The notes under the pieces: model-generated
Told to the model about the DNA's origin: nothing
The model's database searches: none
Seen by the model: the letters and a program-made list of their open reading frames with translations, nothing else
Origin: JAFDVL01 sp963794955
GTDB lineage: Bacteria; Acidobacteriota; Blastocatellia; RBC074
Direction: 5' to 3'
DNA: 64,000 nt
Assembly (NCBI GenBank): GCA_963794955.1
Contig: CAWCGF010000025.1
Coordinates: 199,080-263,079 of the forward strand
Made by a program: the position numbers and the translations under genes
Shown: positions 56,881 to 64,000 of the stretch, in pieces
How the letters are laid out: each line of letters opens with the position of its first letter
Numbering within the stretch: position 1 is the stretch's first letter

Positions 56881-58241
56881 TACCCTTGCACATCAATCAC
56901 ATCATGGCGCGTGATGATGCCGACAATGCGACCGTATTCTTCGACTAAGATGGCGGGCGAATGCTTCAGGTATTTGGTGGCGCGCTCGGCTTCGAGCGTC
57001 TCATTCACCACGGGAAATGGCGCATCCATGACTTCGCTGACAGGCGATTGCAGCAATTCACGATTGTTCAGCAGCTTGGTCATTAACCGGCCTTCGCGCA
57101 AGCTGCCAACGCTGTTGCCAGCGTCAAGAATCGGAATTTGTGACAAGCCATGTGCATTCATTAATTGCAATACATCAGCGACTTTATGATCAGAACTGGC
57201 ATAGATCAACCGTGGGATGACCTCGGTCGCCTTCATTTCATTCAGCAACCCTACCGTCAAACGCTCAAAGCCCAGCAGTCGTTTTTCTTTCATCCACTCG
57301 TCAGACAGGAATTTCGATAAATAGCGCTCGCCCGTATCACAGATGATGAAGACAATCACGTCTTCTTCGTTCGCCGTCTCTGCCACTTTCAAGGCCGCTG
57401 CGGCAAGCGTACCGGTGCTACCACCGCAGAAGATGCCTTCCTCACGCCCCAGCCGCCGCGCGGTATTGAACGAATCTCGATCTGTAATGTTGAGGATCTC
57501 GTCAATGTATTTGAAATGCACATTCTCGTAAATCGTGTCTTGCCCAATACCTTCGACCAAATAAGGGGCAGAGTCTGTCATCTGCCCGCTTTCTTTGTAG
57601 GTCTTAAAAATCGAACCATACGGATCAGCGCCGATGATTCGTATGCGTGGATTCTTTTCTTTCAGGTAACGCCCTGTACCGCTGATGGTACCGCCGGTAC
57701 CAATGCCTGCGACAAAGTGCGTGATGCGACCTTCGGTTTGCTCCCACAGTTCGGGGCCAGTCGAGTGATAATGCGCTTCAGGATTCGCCGGATTGCCATA
57801 CTGGAAGGTCAAAATCGAATTCGGCGTTTCGTGGGCGATGCGGCGGGCGACGTTCAAATAATGATCTGGCGATTCGTGCTTTGATGCTGCCGGAACGACG
57901 ACCACATCCGCCCCCAAGGCTTTGAGATAGCGCACTTTTTCCTGACTGCATTTGTCTGTCATCACAAAGACGCTGCGATAGCCTTTAATCGCGCAGGCCA
58001 GTGCCAGTCCGATGCCCGTGTTACCACTGGTGGCTTCCACGACCGTGCCGCCAGGCGCAAGCTCGCCCAGACGTTCGGCGCGCTCAATCATCGCAATGCC
58101 GATGCGATCTTTAACGCTGCCGCCGGGGTTCAGCGATTCCATTTTGGCAAGCACTAAAGGCCGCAAACCTTTGGTCAATTTGTTTAGTTTGACCAGTGGC
58201 GTGTGTCCAACTAATTCGAGAATATTGTTTTTATAATCCAT
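56880..58241 (-). CDS. Cystathionine beta-synthase / cysteine synthase with two CBS domains
   Basis: A 453-residue PLP enzyme. ATG 58241 is favoured because GGGAG lies 9 bases upstream; ATG 58250 is too close to it. The PLP Lys is in ESLNPGGSVKDRIG near residue 40, substrate loops EATSGNTGIGLALA near 75, GIGTGGTISGTGRYLK near 185 and CGGSTGTLAA near 270. After about residue 325 come two CBS modules (VADVLQLMNAHGLSQIPILD and VSEVMDAPFPVVNETLEAER), the usual allosteric tail. It makes cystathionine or cysteine; the substrate cannot be told apart by sequence alone. Confidence 0.9.
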   Translation of the reverse strand: MDYKNNILELVGHTPLVKLNKLTKGLRPLVLAKMESLNPGGSVKDRIGIAMIERAERLGELAPGGTVVEATSGNTGIGLALACAIKGYRSVFVMTDKCSQEKVRYLKALGADVVVVPAASKHESPDHYLNVARRIAHETPNSILTFQYGNPANPEAHYHSTGPELWEQTEGRITHFVAGIGTGGTISGTGRYLKEKNPRIRIIGADPYGSIFKTYKESGQMTDSAPYLVEGIGQDTIYENVHFKYIDEILNITDRDSFNTARRLGREEGIFCGGSTGTLAAAALKVAETANEEDVIVFIICDTGERYLSKFLSDEWMKEKRLLGFERLTVGLLNEMKATEVIPRLIYASSDHKVADVLQLMNAHGLSQIPILDAGNSVGSLREGRLMTKLLNNRELLQSPVSEVMDAPFPVVNETLEAERATKYLKHSPAILVEEYGRIVGIITRHDVIDVQG

Positions 58242-58425
58242 GAACTTCATCTCCCAAGCCGCGCGAAGGGCTTTCGTTAATAAAAGAATATCCAAAATAG
58301 TAATCGCAGTTCGTACTTTCGCGCTACTGTTTTATGCTGCGCAGCCAATGACAATGCATCACACTTATGCCATCATGCGCCGTATTCTCCAATTCCCCTG
58401 AAGCTAACCGAACTCTGCAATTATT

Positions 58426-59007
58426 ATGTCAGCATTGCCGCCCCAAGATGTGACGCGGATGCTCGCCGACTGGCGCGACGGAGATCGCAGCGCGCTCAAC
58501 GAATTGTTGCCCATTATTTACGATGAATTGCGGCAGCTTGCTGCATCGTACCTGCGCCGTGAAAGTGCCGGACATACGTTGCAGGCAACGGCGCTGGTGA
58601 ATGAAGCCTATTTGCGTCTTGTGGGTCAAGCGCAAGTCAATTGGCAGAATCGCGCGCATTTTTTTGGTGCCGCTGCGAATCTGATGCGGCAGATTTTGAT
58701 TCAGCATGCCCGCGCCAAACACGCCGAAAAACGCGGCGGCAAGGCACAGAAGCTGTATCTCGATGAAATCAGGGGTTTAGCCGACAACTTGATCAAGGAG
58801 CAAAATCTGGATTTACTCGCCCTTGACGATGCGCTCAACCAGCTTACCACCATTGCTCCTCAACAAGGCCGCGTTGTCGAACTTCGTTTCTTTGCTGGCC
58901 TAAGCATCGAAGAAACCGCCGAAGCGCTCGGCATCTCCCCTGTGACCGTCAAACGCGAATGGAACATGGCGAAAGCCTGGCTCCATCGTGAATTGAGTAA
59001 ACAATAG
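58426..59007 (+). CDS. ECF RNA polymerase sigma factor, TIGR02999 family
   Basis: A 193-residue sigma factor with only regions 2 and 4. Region 2 carries LNELLPIIYDELRQLAASYL and NEAYLRLVGQAQVNWQNRAH, and the link ANLMRQILIQHARAKHAEKR is the mark of the TIGR02999 subfamily, common in Acidobacteriota and Planctomycetota. Region 4 has FFAGLSIEETAEALGISPVT with VKREWNMAKAWL as its recognition helix. The next gene is a large Ser/Thr kinase on the same strand; such pairs are thought to replace anti-sigma control by phosphorylation. Confidence 0.9.
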   Translation: MSALPPQDVTRMLADWRDGDRSALNELLPIIYDELRQLAASYLRRESAGHTLQATALVNEAYLRLVGQAQVNWQNRAHFFGAAANLMRQILIQHARAKHAEKRGGKAQKLYLDEIRGLADNLIKEQNLDLLALDDALNQLTTIAPQQGRVVELRFFAGLSIEETAEALGISPVTVKREWNMAKAWLHRELSKQ

Positions 59008-59115
59008 TCATTAGTCATTGGTCATTAGTCATTAGTCATTGGTTGTTGTTCCCAAATGCATAGGCTTACGCGACAACCGGAAAACTAATGACCAATGACC
59101 AATGACTATTGACCA
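59004..59115. repeat. Long inverted repeat between sigma factor and kinase
   Basis: The left arm repeats TAGTCATT/GGTCATT several times (59015-59041), and the right arm is ACTAATGACCAATGACCAAT plus GACTATTGACCAG (59085-59115). The arms are largely complementary and span the whole gap, so a transcript crossing it would fold. Same family as the repeats at 20431 and 56790. Confidence 0.75.
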
Positions 59116-59121
59116 GTACTT

Positions 59122-61863
59122 ATGAACGCCTCCGAACATCATCAATTATTGACTGATTTGTTGGATGAAGCATTGCAACATGAACCGCAGGAGCGAGCGG
59201 CATTTTTGGCGCAGGCTTGTGCGGCAAATGTGCAACTGCGGCGCGAAGTGGAATCACTGCTTGCCTCTTTCGACGAATCGTCCGATTTTATCGAAACGCC
59301 TGCGCTGAACCTGTTTCCTGACGAAACCGATGAAGCAATGGAGGGCCGTCAGATCGGGCATTATCGAATTATGCACGAAATCGGACGTGGCGGGATGGGC
59401 GTGGTGTATTTGGCCGAACGTGCGGATGAGTATCAAGAACAGGTTGCGCTCAAGATCGTCAAGCGCGGGATGGATACCGATTTCGTAGTGCGACGTTTTC
59501 GCCACGAGCGGCAGATACTGGCGTCGTTACATCACCCGAACATCGCGCGGCTGCTTGATGGTGGCACAACCGAAGATGGGCGACCGTATTTTGTGATGGA
59601 GTACATCGAAGGCGAGCCTATTGACGAGTATTGTCAGCATCATGATCTTTCGCTCAGCGAGCGGCTGAAACTCTTCCGCATCGTCTGCGCCGCCGTGCAT
59701 TACGCGCATCAGAATTTGGTAGTACATCGAGACATCAAACCAGGCAATATTTTGATTACCTCTGCTCCTGATGGTAAGGCCGCTGGAAAAGCTGCCGAAG
59801 TAAAACTCCTTGATTTCGGCATTGCTAAAATTTTCAATCCTGAAATTTCGCAAACCATCGAGAAAACAGCCACACTGATGCGGCTGATGACGCCCGAATA
59901 TGCCAGCCCTGAACAAGTGCGCGGTTTGCCTGTAACGACCGCATCGGATGTCTATTCATTAGGCGTCGTGCTGTACGAACTGCTTACGGGCCATCGCCCC
60001 TACCGCATCACCAGCATTTTGCCGAGCGATATTGAACGGGTGATTTGCGAACAGGAACCGACGCGACCCAGTACGAGAGAAGGGGCGGAGAGAAGTGGGG
60101 GAGAGGGGGAGAGAAGGAAAGATGAAGAAGCTACGCGCTCCGCTACTCCCGCTGTCCCCTTCTCCCTTTCTCAGCTACAAGGTGATCTCGATAACATCGT
60201 ACTCATGGCGCTACGCAAAGAACCGCTGCGTCGTTATGCCTCGGTCGAGCAGTTTTCTGAAGACCTGTGCCGCCATCTTGAAGGTTTGCCCGTCATTGCG
60301 CGGGGCGACAAATTCAGCTATCGCGCCAGCAAATTCATCCAACGCCACAAGGCCGGTGTCGCCGCTGCGGCCTTGATCGTGTTGTCGTTGATTGCCGGGT
60401 TGATTACAACCATTTGGCAAGCCCGCCGCGCACAAGCGCAACAAGCCAAAGCAGAACGGCGGTTCAATGACGTGCGCAAGCTGGCGAATGCCTATCTCTT
60501 TGAATTTCACGATGCGATTGAAAAGCTACAGGGTGCGACCCAAGCCCGCGAACTCGTCGTCAAACGTGCGCTGGAATATTTGGATAGTTTGGCACGTGAA
60601 GCGGGTGATGATCCCTCGCTTCAAGAGGAACTTGCAGCGGCCTATTTGAAGGTCGGCGATGTACAGGGACGGCCTGGCTTTCCGAACCTGGGGCAAAAAG
60701 GGGAAGCGATGCAAAGCTATCGCAAAGCCCTGACGCTGCGTGAAGCGTTGTTGGCGACAGGGATAAAGAGCCTTGAATTTCGCCGCGATTTGGCTACGAA
60801 TTATGATCGCATCGGCGACACGCTACGCACCATTGGCGATTCGACAAGAGCGATTGAGCATTACCGAAAATCGCTGGCACTACGCGAGGAAATAGCAGCG
60901 GCAGATGCAACCATGGCTAGCCGCAGCGCTTTGGCGACCAGTTATCAACGCATTGGCGATACGCTGGCACTCACGGGTGACGGCAAAGGTGCGCTGGAAA
61001 ATCAACGTCGTGCCTTGCCGCTTTTTGAAGTCCTTGCCAAAGCGGAGCCAAACAATGCCAAAGCGCAACGCGATGTTTTTATCGGTTGCATCAAGTTGGG
61101 GGATCGTTTGCTCGTCACAGGCGATATAGCGGGAGCGATGGAAAAGTATCGGCAAGCGTTACTAATTTCCCAAGCTTTGGCCAAGGGCGATTGGCAAAAT
61201 GCCAGAGCGCAACGCGAACTAGCCATCAGTCATGACAAAATCGGCAACGCGCTCAAAGCGAGGAAAGAAACATCAGCGGCTCTGGTCAGTTACCGCGCCG
61301 CGTTAGAAATTCGTCAGCGCCTGGCTTCCGATGAGCGCAATGCGGAAGCGCAACGCGATCTTTCAATCAGCTATGACAAGATCGGTGAAATCCTGGCGAT
61401 GACCGGTAAAACGGAGGAAGCCATTCAAAGTTATCGCCAGGCCTTGACGATTGATACGGCACTCTCGCTGACGGATCAAGAAAACGCGCAAAGCAAACTT
61501 GATCGCGCCAATAGTCTGGAAAAGATTGGCGAATTACTCACACAAAAAGGAGATTGGACTGGCGCACAGGAGCAGCATCGCCAAGCTCTCGCCTTACGCG
61601 CAGACGTGACGAAAGCCGATAAAGCCAATGCCGATGCTACGCTTGATCTGGCCTCGTCGTATGTTCATCTTGGCGAGATGAGCGCGAAACTTGCAGGCCA
61701 AAGCGGCCAGCAAGCACAGTGGCACGAAGCTAAACAGCAATATCAACGCGGCCTGGATATTCTGCAGGAGCTGCAACAACGCGGCGCTTTAAGCCAGGCC
61801 GCAGCGGGTGAACCGGATCGAATCAAAAACGAAATCGCTAAATGTGATGCGGCGCTGAAATAG
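59122..61863 (+). CDS. Membrane Ser/Thr protein kinase with TPR sensor domain
   Basis: A 913-residue kinase. Residues 1-75 are a helical lead. The Hanks-type domain runs about 78-390: IGRGGMGVVYLAERAD, the Lys in VALKIVKRGMD, VVHRDIKPGNIL, LLDFGIAKIF, MTPEYASPEQVRG and SDVYSLGVVLYELLTGHRPY. Between lobe helices, residues about 318-352 are a low-complexity, purine-repeat-coded insert (STREGAERSGGEGERRKDEE) before DLDNIVLMALRKEP resumes. A membrane helix (AALIVLSLIAGLITTIW) falls near 417-435. The outer part has about ten TPR units (e.g. ALTLREALLATGIKSLEFRR). It is downstream of, and probably cotranscribed with, the sigma factor. Confidence 0.92.
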   Translation: MNASEHHQLLTDLLDEALQHEPQERAAFLAQACAANVQLRREVESLLASFDESSDFIETPALNLFPDETDEAMEGRQIGHYRIMHEIGRGGMGVVYLAERADEYQEQVALKIVKRGMDTDFVVRRFRHERQILASLHHPNIARLLDGGTTEDGRPYFVMEYIEGEPIDEYCQHHDLSLSERLKLFRIVCAAVHYAHQNLVVHRDIKPGNILITSAPDGKAAGKAAEVKLLDFGIAKIFNPEISQTIEKTATLMRLMTPEYASPEQVRGLPVTTASDVYSLGVVLYELLTGHRPYRITSILPSDIERVICEQEPTRPSTREGAERSGGEGERRKDEEATRSATPAVPFSLSQLQGDLDNIVLMALRKEPLRRYASVEQFSEDLCRHLEGLPVIARGDKFSYRASKFIQRHKAGVAAAALIVLSLIAGLITTIWQARRAQAQQAKAERRFNDVRKLANAYLFEFHDAIEKLQGATQARELVVKRALEYLDSLAREAGDDPSLQEELAAAYLKVGDVQGRPGFPNLGQKGEAMQSYRKALTLREALLATGIKSLEFRRDLATNYDRIGDTLRTIGDSTRAIEHYRKSLALREEIAAADATMASRSALATSYQRIGDTLALTGDGKGALENQRRALPLFEVLAKAEPNNAKAQRDVFIGCIKLGDRLLVTGDIAGAMEKYRQALLISQALAKGDWQNARAQRELAISHDKIGNALKARKETSAALVSYRAALEIRQRLASDERNAEAQRDLSISYDKIGEILAMTGKTEEAIQSYRQALTIDTALSLTDQENAQSKLDRANSLEKIGELLTQKGDWTGAQEQHRQALALRADVTKADKANADATLDLASSYVHLGEMSAKLAGQSGQQAQWHEAKQQYQRGLDILQELQQRGALSQAAAGEPDRIKNEIAKCDAALK
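60076..60176 (+). repeat. Low-complexity inverted repeat in the kinase reading frame
   Basis: GAGAGAAGGGGCGGAGAGAA... (60076-60122) and ...CTCCCGCTGTCCCCTTCTCC (60141-60172) are partly complementary purine and pyrimidine arms. The unit keeps the frame and adds about 35 residues inside the kinase C-lobe. Confidence 0.65.
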
Positions 61864-61892
61864 CGGAACGGCGCTCACGCCGCCGCTTTTTT
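61862..61892 (+). terminator. Rho-independent terminator of the kinase gene
   Basis: AGCGG-AA-CGGCG, loop CTCA, CGCCGCCGCT, then TTTTTT (61862-61892). It overlaps the kinase stop codon and lies at the convergence with the next gene. Confidence 0.8.
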
Positions 61893-61929
61893 AGGCAGGG
61901 GCTTGCGATCCATTTTGGCTTTTTCCTGT

Positions 61930-63240
61930 TCACCGAGAAGCTGGTTCAGCCCATCCTGAATAAAACAGCACGACGGTGACTGTTGGCAGCGACGCGGAAT
62001 CCGTTGCTGGTGGATTGAGTGCCGGAGCAGATATAGCTTGTTCAGCCATTGGAACTGCGGTGGGTCTGACAATCATGAGGGACGGTTCTTCACGTTCGAC
62101 GGGAACGAGTTGCTCGCCGTTACTACGCCAGGCGGAAAGACCCAGAGCAAATACCAGCAGGGCCGCTGCCGCACCGCTATAATGTTTCCAGTTCAGCGGG
62201 CCGAGCCTGGCTTCAATCGCCTGTCGCGCTGTCAGCAAAAACGACGGCAGCTTCAAGATAAATGTACCCGTTGTGGCATCAAAACCAGAATCTCTGCGTC
62301 GCGGCATTTCTTGCGACTGGCTGGCAAAGCCTTGCCAATCCACTTCGCCTGCACTTGCTGCCAGGCGCGTCGCTTTAAGCGCAGGTTCAGTTTCGGACTG
62401 TACACTCGGCTTAGGCTTGAGCGCCGCGGCAGGAACGGCGCTGTTTAACGCGTTGTGGAATTTGGCGGCGGATTGAAATCGTACAGCGGGGTCTTTCGCG
62501 AGTGCTTGCAGAATCACGTCTTCGACCGCGAGCGGAATGTCAGCTTTGAATTCGCGTGGCGATGGCGGAGGGCTTTCGACTTGTGCGCGCATCAATTCGT
62601 AATCACTGTCGGCTTGAAACGGCACGCGTCCAGTAAGCATTTCGTAGAGCAGAATGCCGAGCGAATAAATGTCCGAACGCACATCCGTTTCGGCACCGCG
62701 CATTTGTTCGGGTGACATATATTCGAGCGTCCCTATCAAACGTCCAGTCTTGGTTTGCCGTACTGTGCCGAGGACACGCGCAATGCCGAAATCCATCACT
62801 TTCACTTGATCGTTAGCTGCGAGCATTAAGTTTGCGGGTTTGATGTCACGATGGATAACGCCGAGTGTGTGCGCGTGCGCGATACCTTCCAGCGCCTGAC
62901 AAAACAAGCTTACGGCGCACGCTGTTTCCATCGCGCCGGATTGACGAATGATTTCATCCAATGTTTTGCCGCGCACAAATTCCATCACCATAAAGTAATC
63001 CTCACCGTGCCGCAGAAAGTTGTAGAGCGTGGCAATATGCGAATGATTGAGCTTGGCCAGGGTTATAGCTTCGCTGCGAAAGCGCGCGACCAGTTCCGGC
63101 TGGCGTGTCAGTTCAGGACGTAACGCCTTGATCGCCACTTCGCGTTCCAGCATCAAGTCGTGGCCGCTGAAAACCGCGCCCATCCCACCTTCGCCAATTT
63201 TTTGTTCGATTCTGAAGGTACCGATAATTTGCCCGATCAT
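61930..63240 (-). CDS. Membrane Ser/Thr protein kinase, Pkn type
   Basis: A 436-residue kinase starting at the ATG at 63240 (MIGQIIGTFRIEQ). The complete Hanks domain (about residues 8-270) has IGEGGMGAVFSGHD, the Lys in VAIKALRPEL, GVIHRDIKPANLML, VMDFGIARVLG, GTLEYMSPEQMRG and SDIYSLGILLYEML. A membrane helix (GAAAALLVFALGLSAW) lies near 365-385. The last 15 residues may be shifted: another frame ends at 61875 with GLNQLLGEQEKAKMDRKP, which looks more natural, so a frameshift near 61960-61990 is possible. No ribosome site precedes the start, which sits at the edge of a kinase fragment. Confidence 0.85.
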   Translation of the reverse strand: MIGQIIGTFRIEQKIGEGGMGAVFSGHDLMLEREVAIKALRPELTRQPELVARFRSEAITLAKLNHSHIATLYNFLRHGEDYFMVMEFVRGKTLDEIIRQSGAMETACAVSLFCQALEGIAHAHTLGVIHRDIKPANLMLAANDQVKVMDFGIARVLGTVRQTKTGRLIGTLEYMSPEQMRGAETDVRSDIYSLGILLYEMLTGRVPFQADSDYELMRAQVESPPPSPREFKADIPLAVEDVILQALAKDPAVRFQSAAKFHNALNSAVPAAALKPKPSVQSETEPALKATRLAASAGEVDWQGFASQSQEMPRRRDSGFDATTGTFILKLPSFLLTARQAIEARLGPLNWKHYSGAAAALLVFALGLSAWRSNGEQLVPVEREEPSLMIVRPTAVPMAEQAISAPALNPPATDSASLPTVTVVLFYSGWAEPASR

Positions 63241-63609
63241 AGCTGTTGTTGATTTGTTCTGGCGAGAGATATTCGACCGTGCCGATGACAAATCCGGTGT
63301 GTGTCAAACTGGGGGAGAAATCGCTTTTGGCAATGCCGAAATCCAACAGCTTGGCGCAACCTTCGGCAGTAAGGCGAATGTTCGCGGCTTTGATGTCGCG
63401 GTGAATGATGTCGTGATTGTGCATGTAATCCACCGCCGCTACGATTTGGCTGAAGACCGCTAACGCCTGTGCCATCGGCAGCGCGCCGCGTTTTTTCAAC
63501 TGTTCCGCCAACGTAACGCCCTCCACATATTCCATCACCAAACACAGGCGACCGCCCCATTCCACTTGCTCATAAAATTCGACAATGTTCGGATGGCTTA
63601 GCTGCCGCT
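63241..63609 (-). pseudogene. Ser/Thr kinase fragment, both ends missing
   Basis: The frame reads RQLSHPNIVEFYEQVEWGGR, then YMHNHDIIHRDIKAANIRLT, LLDFGIAKSDFS and GTVEYLSPEQINNS. These are kinase subdomains IV to VIII. The glycine loop, catalytic Lys and the rest of the C-lobe are absent. At the left it runs straight into the start codon of the next kinase; at the right it meets a different membrane protein. No stop separates it from the next frame before 63113. Confidence 0.75.
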
Positions 63610-64000
63610 GGCCTCGCGCCACACATTGGGAACGTAGGCGTGATACATCGGCTGCCCCGTGCGCGTGTTCGTGAGCTTCCAACTCAGTCGAATTTCTGCG
63701 ACTGCGCCACGATTCATCTCCCACACTTGTGTTGGCGTCAGCGCGCAATCGGTGCATGGGTGAGGCCGCAGATACCAAAACGCCACCCCCAACAGTACCA
63801 GCAACACGCCGCCGCCCAGCAACATTTGCCGCCGCGTCTCGCGCTGTTTGGAGGAAGCGATTTCATACGCAGTGGATTTGCCGATGTACGATTTGGCGGA
63901 CGCTGCCGACGCGGAGGCGTTTTTCTTGTTATTGCCGGTTGTGGAAAACGGGAGATTGTTGTTGGCAAATTCACCCGAAAAAGAAGCGCTGTGGCTGACT
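63598..64000 (-). CDS. Membrane protein fragment of unknown function (5' end outside window)
   Basis: The frame is open from the right edge of the window to a stop at 63598 (133 residues visible). After a Ser/Ala/Asn-rich stretch (NNKKNASASAASAKSYIGKS) it has a single membrane helix (MLLGGGVLLVLLGVAFWYL) and then CTDCALTPTQVWEMNRGAVA and IRLSWKLTNTRTGQPMYHAY. The stop appears exactly where the kinase fragment starts, so the C-terminus is probably truncated by the same rearrangement. It may be the outer part of a larger kinase, but nothing visible proves that. Confidence 0.55.
   Translation of the reverse strand, partial: VSHSASFSGEFANNNLPFSTTGNNKKNASASAASAKSYIGKSTAYEIASSKQRETRRQMLLGGGVLLVLLGVAFWYLRPHPCTDCALTPTQVWEMNRGAVAEIRLSWKLTNTRTGQPMYHAYVPNVWREASGS

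Noticed and set aside
59004..59115. Repeated GTCATT units considered as a CRISPR or iteron array
   Set aside because: Units are irregular, without uniform spacers, and form one inverted repeat; no cas or rep gene is near.

Overview
The window looks like chromosomal DNA of an environmental bacterium, most likely an Acidobacteriota member (Blastocatellia-like). This is inferred, not proven. The clues are an ECF sigma factor of the TIGR02999 type next to a large Ser/Thr kinase with TPRs, several more Pkn-type kinases, many large secreted peptidases and beta-propeller proteins with signal peptides, an actinobacterial-style fused 2-oxoglutarate dehydrogenase (Kgd type), and dispersed intergenic inverted repeats, one of which encodes the HRGHRG motif. 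No rRNA, CRISPR array, prophage or intact insertion sequence was seen.

Region 1 (1-5.0 kb): the end of a BoxR-like regulator with a shikimate-kinase-like domain, a GlcD-type FAD oxidase, an IS110-family transposase remnant, an RNB-domain ribonuclease and a YtrA-type GntR regulator. Region 2 (5.0-14.7 kb): a probable eight-gene minus-strand catabolic operon. It holds a DUF6282 protein, a GalB/LigJ-like hydratase, a LigK/GalC-like aldolase, a secreted esterase, a fused LigB-LigA extradiol dioxygenase, an SDR dehydrogenase, a PQQ alcohol dehydrogenase with a haem c domain and a DUF1932 dehydrogenase. It is divergent from an FCD-type GntR regulator, and two related palindromes lie between them. 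Together these suggest release, oxidation and 4,5-type ring cleavage of a gallate- or protocatechuate-like compound, ending in pyruvate and oxaloacetate.

Region 3 (14.7-36.3 kb): secreted proteins (M14, M19, M28 and S9 peptidases, a VPS10/BNR propeller, a DUF1080 protein, a WD40 protein, an M48-like protein without its zinc motif), an AAA ATPase, a small Ala/Lys-rich histone-like gene with its own promoter and terminator, and a tRNA-Arg(CCG) flanked by decayed genes. Region 4 (36.3-49.1 kb): a HerA-like ATPase overlapping truA, a type IV pilin paired with a large unknown membrane protein, queG, a broken DUF4139 gene, a Uma2 nuclease, lysS, a DUF427 protein and a menC-like enolase. Region 5 (49.2-64 kb): kgd, a broken TPR gene, glyS with a helical insertion, uppP, an NrtR-like regulator, a CBS/cysteine synthase, the sigma factor/kinase pair, and a scrambled kinase cluster running off the right edge.

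Several genes carry frameshifts or premature stops: the GH15 fragment, the histidine phosphatase, the S9 peptidase, the DUF4139 gene, the TPR gene and the last kinases. Some are plainly decayed. Others, such as the S9 peptidase with a single-base shift, could equally be assembly errors. All functions are read from motifs and context; no database search was run.
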